A program made the translations under genes and the position numbers. Positions 59,963-64,000 of a stretch of 64,000 nt of DNA are shown here, piece after piece. Under the pieces are notes generated by a model. It saw nothing but the letters and a program-made list of their open reading frames with translations, did not search any database and was not told the DNA's origin. Location: contig NZ_CP042431.1 in the NCBI RefSeq assembly GCF_007970185.1, forward strand, positions 5,022,001-5,086,000, read 5' to 3'. Numbering within the stretch: position 1 is the stretch's first letter; each line of letters starts with the position of its first letter. This stretch comes from Pseudobacter ginsenosidimutans. Its GTDB lineage: Bacteria; Bacteroidota; Bacteroidia; Chitinophagales; Chitinophagaceae.

Positions 59963-62950
59963 ATGTACATGTTACACCATGTAGCTGCTGCCAAACCCGG
60001 TAATCCATTTCGCATTTATGCCAACTTCAAACAGCTCTATAGAGGATCAGTAAAGATCTTTCTTTGTGCAGTTGTCTTCTTTATTGCGCCTCATTTTTCT
60101 GCAAACGCGCAAATAGCAGGAGTGGGTGCTGGTCAAACCTATGCCACTTTGAACGATGCCATTACTGCTATCAACACTGGTGCCTTAACAGGAAGTATCC
60201 AGCTTCAGATCCGCAGTAGCAGTACATTGTCCGGAACAGCTGTGTTGAATGCTTCAGGAACAGGAGCGGCCAGTTACTCTTCCATAAGAATTTATCCAAC
60301 GGGCAATTATGCAGTTACAGCAAACATAAACGGGCCACTGCTTGAATTGGTGGGTTGTGCAAATGTTACCATCGATGGCAGGTTGAATACAGTGGGCGCC
60401 ACATATAATCTCACCCTGGAAAATATGAATACAGGCGCCAATGCTGCTGTTATCCGGATGCGTGACGGAGGTTCCAACAATATTGTTCAAAATGCAATAA
60501 TCAAAGGAGCAGGCGGCTCCGCAACGCGTGGTCTGTTTACTGCGGATGGCGCCGGCAATATGGTGAATATTGTTTTGCAGTATTGCAGAATTACCAATTC
60601 AAATGGGAACCGCCCTTACAGTTCCTTCTATGTGAATGCAGCAGGAGCAACATCATCCGCCATTTTTTTCGGTAATGAAGTGTATGATCTTTTCCGTTCA
60701 GACGCGGGCACCAGGGCTGTAGTCTTCACAGGTACTCTTTCTGCCGGCTATATCATGAACAATCATTTTTATGAAACTACCCCGGTGAATGCAATATCCG
60801 CCAATACGTACCGGGCTGTTTCAGTGGAAGGAAACAATGCAACGAACGTATTGGTACAGGGGAATTTCATTGGGGGATCGCAGGTGAATGCAGGCGGCAG
60901 CGCCATGACGTTCACATCTGCTTCTGCGCCGCAATTCGACGCCATCTATATTTCTGGGGGAACTTCCGCTGCGCCTGCTTCCGTGCAGAACAATACCATC
61001 ACGAATATATCCTTTCAGAGCGCGAAGAATAATCTCAATAATATCTATTCTCCTGGTTATTTCAATGCTATCTATATTTCCGGAAGCGGTGTTTGCGCCA
61101 ATATTGGTACTGTTGCTGGCAATACCATCGGCTCACAGACAGTTACAGGCGCTATTCAGTTGTTTCCCACCAATACCACTGAATACTGTCCGGCAGTGAT
61201 GATCTTCAATGATGCTGATGGAACAGTGGATATTCAAAACAATACAATGGGTGGGATCAATTCCACCGGCCCTGCATTGGCCAAGAGCTTTACAGGTATA
61301 TTGAATGTGGCGGCAGGCAATACAACCATTTCAAACAATATTATCGGAAGCGTTACTACTGCCGGCAGTATCAATATCGGACCAAACAGTGATAATGCTC
61401 CGGTGAATGAACTGGTCTGGGGAATTGCCAATCTTGGTTTAGGTGGCAATAAGATCATCTCTGGTAATACTATTGCGAATATCACGCAGCAAGCTGTTGG
61501 CCCCAACGTGAATACACTGAAACATACAGCAGGTATTTTCCTGTTGGCCGGTGGCGATGTAACAGTGGATAATAATGTAATCCATCATCTGAAAAGTTTA
61601 TCCAACACGGTTGTTGGTGGTGAGTTCAGCAGTGTGGTGGGCATCGATGTTTTTCAGAATATCGGTTCCATCAATTCTATTTCCGGCAACAGGATCTATG
61701 AACTGGAATGTCTGAATACGGAAAACCTGGCTACGGAAGTAACCGGAATATTTTTCAAAGGGAATAATGTCAGCTCGGTAATTCGAAACAATTTTATTCA
61801 TGGCCTGCGGCTTTCATCGTCCAGTACCGCGGCAAAGATCAATGGTATCAATATCGGCGTCTCCAATGGTATTGCTGAGCTTTCCAACAATGTGGTTGCC
61901 CTGGGAGCGGGTATCACCAATGGTTATGCGATCAACGGTATCCTGGATGGCAGCCAGGAACCAGGCAATGCCAATAAATTCTATTACAATACCATCAGCA
62001 TTTCCGGAGATATGGGACCGGGAAGCAATTCATCGGCATTGTATCTGGGCAGCAATTTGCCTTCAGGCAGAGCAGTTATCAATAATATCCTGGTGAATGA
62101 ACGCAATAATATGATGGGCACAGCCAGTCATTATGGCTTGTTCGTGACCGGAACACCTGTGCTAACGGTGAACTACAACGATTATTACACGCCTAATTCC
62201 GGAGGAGTGGCCGGCTATTATTCAGGCAATAGAACATCGCTTCCTGTAATTACAGGTCAGGATGCCAACAGCGTTATCCGCGATCCGGGATTTGTTACTG
62301 CCGGAGGAACGAATGCAACCGGTTATATTCCGGCAAATATGCTGGCAGGTACAGTTCTGGCGGGCTATGAGCCTGATCATATCGGTGTGGTGCGTCCGGC
62401 AAGCCCTTTCATGGGCGCCTTTCATTATTTGAGTACCTTGCCTGTGGCCTGGCTGGATTTTAAATTGTATCCTTCCAAAGACCGGATCGTTCTAAAATGG
62501 TCCACTGCCAATGAGCAGCTCAGCAGGGATTTTGTTGTTCAGCATAGTGTGAATGGGGTCCACTGGAAGCAAATTGGAATTGTTGCTGCAGCGGGTACAA
62601 CCAGTTTGACCTCTCTTTACCAGTATACAGATCTCTCTCCTTCAAAAACAAGGAACTACTACAGGATACTGCAAAGGGATATAAATGGAAAATCGGATTA
62701 CAGTGTTATCCGGACAGTAGAATTTGGACAGTCTGCTGCATTGCAGTTATTCAATAATCCTGTTACCAGGGGATTGCTGGAATTTCAGACAAAGCAGGCA
62801 GCCGAACTATTCCTTGTAGCTCCTGATGGACGTTTGATTTGGAGAAAACAATTCTCAGCAGGGCAGCACCAGGTGAGCGTGCATGCGTTATCACCAGGTG
62901 TCTATTACTTGAAGTCTGCCACAGAGGTTATTCCATTTGTGAAAAAATAA
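59963..62950 (+). CDS. Secreted beta-helix protein with type IX secretion sorting domain
   Basis: 995-residue protein. A long basic lead precedes a signal segment (IFLCAVVFFIAPHFSANAQ); ATGs at codons 1 and 3 are both possible. Residues about 50-820 carry many short repeats with Asn ladders (NNTITNI, NNTMGGI, SNNIIGSV, GNTIANI, NNVIHHL, RNNFIHGL), the pattern of a parallel beta-helix as in right-handed pectate-lyase-like folds. Then comes a fibronectin-like segment (WLDFKLYPSKDRIVLKWSTA). The last 80 residues (LQLFNNPVTRGLLEFQ, LFLVAPDGRLIWRK, LSPGVYYLKS) match a type A T9SS C-terminal domain. It should be secreted to the cell surface. The ligand or substrate is unknown. Confidence 0.88.
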   Translation: MYMLHHVAAAKPGNPFRIYANFKQLYRGSVKIFLCAVVFFIAPHFSANAQIAGVGAGQTYATLNDAITAINTGALTGSIQLQIRSSSTLSGTAVLNASGTGAASYSSIRIYPTGNYAVTANINGPLLELVGCANVTIDGRLNTVGATYNLTLENMNTGANAAVIRMRDGGSNNIVQNAIIKGAGGSATRGLFTADGAGNMVNIVLQYCRITNSNGNRPYSSFYVNAAGATSSAIFFGNEVYDLFRSDAGTRAVVFTGTLSAGYIMNNHFYETTPVNAISANTYRAVSVEGNNATNVLVQGNFIGGSQVNAGGSAMTFTSASAPQFDAIYISGGTSAAPASVQNNTITNISFQSAKNNLNNIYSPGYFNAIYISGSGVCANIGTVAGNTIGSQTVTGAIQLFPTNTTEYCPAVMIFNDADGTVDIQNNTMGGINSTGPALAKSFTGILNVAAGNTTISNNIIGSVTTAGSINIGPNSDNAPVNELVWGIANLGLGGNKIISGNTIANITQQAVGPNVNTLKHTAGIFLLAGGDVTVDNNVIHHLKSLSNTVVGGEFSSVVGIDVFQNIGSINSISGNRIYELECLNTENLATEVTGIFFKGNNVSSVIRNNFIHGLRLSSSSTAAKINGINIGVSNGIAELSNNVVALGAGITNGYAINGILDGSQEPGNANKFYYNTISISGDMGPGSNSSALYLGSNLPSGRAVINNILVNERNNMMGTASHYGLFVTGTPVLTVNYNDYYTPNSGGVAGYYSGNRTSLPVITGQDANSVIRDPGFVTAGGTNATGYIPANMLAGTVLAGYEPDHIGVVRPASPFMGAFHYLSTLPVAWLDFKLYPSKDRIVLKWSTANEQLSRDFVVQHSVNGVHWKQIGIVAAAGTTSLTSLYQYTDLSPSKTRNYYRILQRDINGKSDYSVIRTVEFGQSAALQLFNNPVTRGLLEFQTKQAAELFLVAPDGRLIWRKQFSAGQHQVSVHALSPGVYYLKSATEVIPFVKK

Positions 62951-63028
62951 AATGGGAATAAGCATGCTGCGCCTTCTCCACACTTTAATATTGAATCCTT
63001 CAGTATCTTTAATCCTTAATCGTTGCAA

Positions 63029-63892
63029 ATGTCGCTCGCAGCAGACAGAAACGAACCCTGGGACTGGGAGATCAGTAACCGTAGCAGTTGGCGCAACTGG
63101 CCGGTAAAAGAATTATGGGCCTACAGGTACCTGCTTTTCAGGTTCATCAGGCGTGATTTTCTGATCAATTACCAGCAGACATTACTGGGACCGCTCTGGG
63201 TTGTATTGCAACCTCTCTTTACGCTTGTGGTTTATGTGATGGTATTCAGCAGGTGGATAGGGATCGATACCGGCGCATCACCGCCCGTGTTATTCTTCCT
63301 CTGCGGCATTTTGTTATGGGGATTGTTCAGCGATCTCTTCACTGGCACCGCTTTCATCTTTACTCATTACAGCTCGCTTTACACCAAAGTTTATTTCCCC
63401 AGACTTATAATTCCTTTTTCCGTGGCAGGAACCCATCTGCTCCGGTTTTGTATACAGTTTGTTTTGCTGGTGGCGGTTTTGGCTTTCTATGCAGTATTCC
63501 GGGACTTCAACTTCTCCTGGAATTTCTGGTTGCTGGTATTGCCGCTGTCTATTTTACTGACTGCTCTATTTGCATTGGCGCTCGGCCTTATTTTTTGTAT
63601 CCTCACTGCCAGGTATCGCGACCTTGGCAATATCGTTCACCTGGGCGTCAGGTTGTTTATGTTTGTAACGCCTGTTATCTATCCAATTTCCTCTCTACCT
63701 TCCGGCATTCGCTGGATTGTGCATATAAATCCACTATCCGCATTATTCGAAGTATTCCGGTATGCCCTATTGGGCCAGGGAATATTTTCGATGTGGCAAT
63801 TACTTTACAGTGCAGTATTCATCATCATCACTTTCTTTATAGCCCTGATATGGTTCAATAAACAGGCCATCAGGCTTATAGACATTGCATAA
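63029..63892 (+). CDS. ABC-2 type permease of a polysaccharide exporter (Wzm type)
   Basis: 287-residue inner-membrane protein from the ATG at 63029; an in-frame TTG six bases earlier is less likely. The N-terminus WPVKELWAYRYLLFRFIRRD leads into NYQQTLLGPLWVVLQPLFTL, the hallmark of Wzm/RfbA-like permeases. About six membrane helices follow, with ILTARYRDLGNIVHLGVRLF and TPVIYPISSLPSGIRWIVHI near the end. It exports O-antigen, capsule or teichoic-like polymers with the ATPase encoded 5 nt downstream. It begins an operon that leaves the window. Confidence 0.92.
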   Translation: MSLAADRNEPWDWEISNRSSWRNWPVKELWAYRYLLFRFIRRDFLINYQQTLLGPLWVVLQPLFTLVVYVMVFSRWIGIDTGASPPVLFFLCGILLWGLFSDLFTGTAFIFTHYSSLYTKVYFPRLIIPFSVAGTHLLRFCIQFVLLVAVLAFYAVFRDFNFSWNFWLLVLPLSILLTALFALALGLIFCILTARYRDLGNIVHLGVRLFMFVTPVIYPISSLPSGIRWIVHINPLSALFEVFRYALLGQGIFSMWQLLYSAVFIIITFFIALIWFNKQAIRLIDIA

Positions 63893-63897
63893 CCGAT

Positions 63898-64000
63898 ATG
63901 AGCAAGATTGTAATTGAAGCGGCTGGTGTTTCCAAGATCTACAGGCTCGGCGCCATTGGTACAGGTTCTTTCCGGCAGGATGTAAAACGCTGGATAAACA
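63898..64000 (+). CDS. ABC transporter ATPase of a polysaccharide exporter (Wzt type), start only
   Basis: Only 34 codons are in the window: MSKIVIEAAGVSKIYRLGAI, then a GTGSFRQDVKRWIN segment. This is the typical N-terminus of Wzt-like ATPases (vSK.YrlG..g.g.l..dl.r). The Walker motifs lie beyond the edge. The spacing of 5 nt to the permease gene and the family pairing make the call secure despite the short length. Confidence 0.8.
   Translation, partial: MSKIVIEAAGVSKIYRLGAIGTGSFRQDVKRWIN

Noticed and set aside
63253-63861. 202-codon frame overlapping the Wzm-type permease gene
   Set aside because: The permease frame has strong family motifs; the overlapping frame has none.
1-64000. CRISPR arrays, insertion sequences, rRNA genes, prophage
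   Set aside because: No regular short repeats with spacers, no transposase or integrase, no phage structural genes and no rRNA were recognised.

Overview
The window comes from a member of the Bacteroidota, most likely Chitinophagaceae. The evidence is three SusC/SusD outer-membrane systems driven by ECF sigma / FecR anti-sigma pairs, GldA/GldF/GldG-type ABC transporters, a protein with a type IX secretion C-terminal domain, promoter boxes of the TAnnTTTG type, and few Shine-Dalgarno sequences.

About 49 kb is occupied by three related loci. Locus 1 (minus strand, 1-10608) reads: ECF sigma, FecR, SusC, SusD, lipoprotein, GldA-like ATPase, GldF-GldG fusion permease, and runs off the left edge. 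Locus 3 (plus strand, 18286-34451) reads: ECF sigma, FecR, SusC, SusD, DUF4397-like lipoprotein, GldA-like ATPase, GldFG fusion, two MutS-like ATPases, second GldFG fusion. Locus 2 (minus strand, 34489-49747) reads: ECF sigma, FecR, SusC, SusD, lipoprotein, a second ECF sigma, GldA-like ATPase, GldFG fusion, two MutS-like ATPases. Loci 2 and 3 converge on one shared terminator at 34459-34490. Loci 1 and 2 are close paralogues; locus 3 is more distant.

The recurring set (TonB-dependent SusCD pair, lipoprotein, ABC ATPase, GldFG permease and a pair of small MutS-family ATPases without a mismatch-recognition domain) looks like one envelope-spanning system of unknown substrate. It is the most interesting content here. 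The order suggests a signal sensed by the STN domain of SusC, passed to FecR and sigma, switching on an outer-membrane uptake pair and an inner-membrane ABC machine. The role of the MutS-like pair is unknown.

Between loci 1 and 3 lie ordinary genes: tRNA-Leu(CAA), an OmpA-family protein, a short-chain dehydrogenase, a lipocalin-like protein, an AraC regulator, a GNAT acetyltransferase and a GH29 alpha-L-fucosidase. Right of locus 2 are a LytTR remnant, a pair of DUF3857/transglutaminase-like secreted proteins (one with its catalytic Cys lost), a frameshifted methyltransferase between two near-identical palindromes, an aquaporin, an Upf1/IGHMBP2-like helicase, a saccharopine/alanine-dehydrogenase-like enzyme, a large secreted beta-helix protein, and the start of a Wzm/Wzt-type polysaccharide ABC exporter that runs off the right edge.

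Regulatory structure includes a hairpin upstream of each of the three susC genes. Each has its T-run on the strand opposite susC, the orientation expected for the terminator of an antisense RNA. No CRISPR array, insertion sequence or rRNA was seen.
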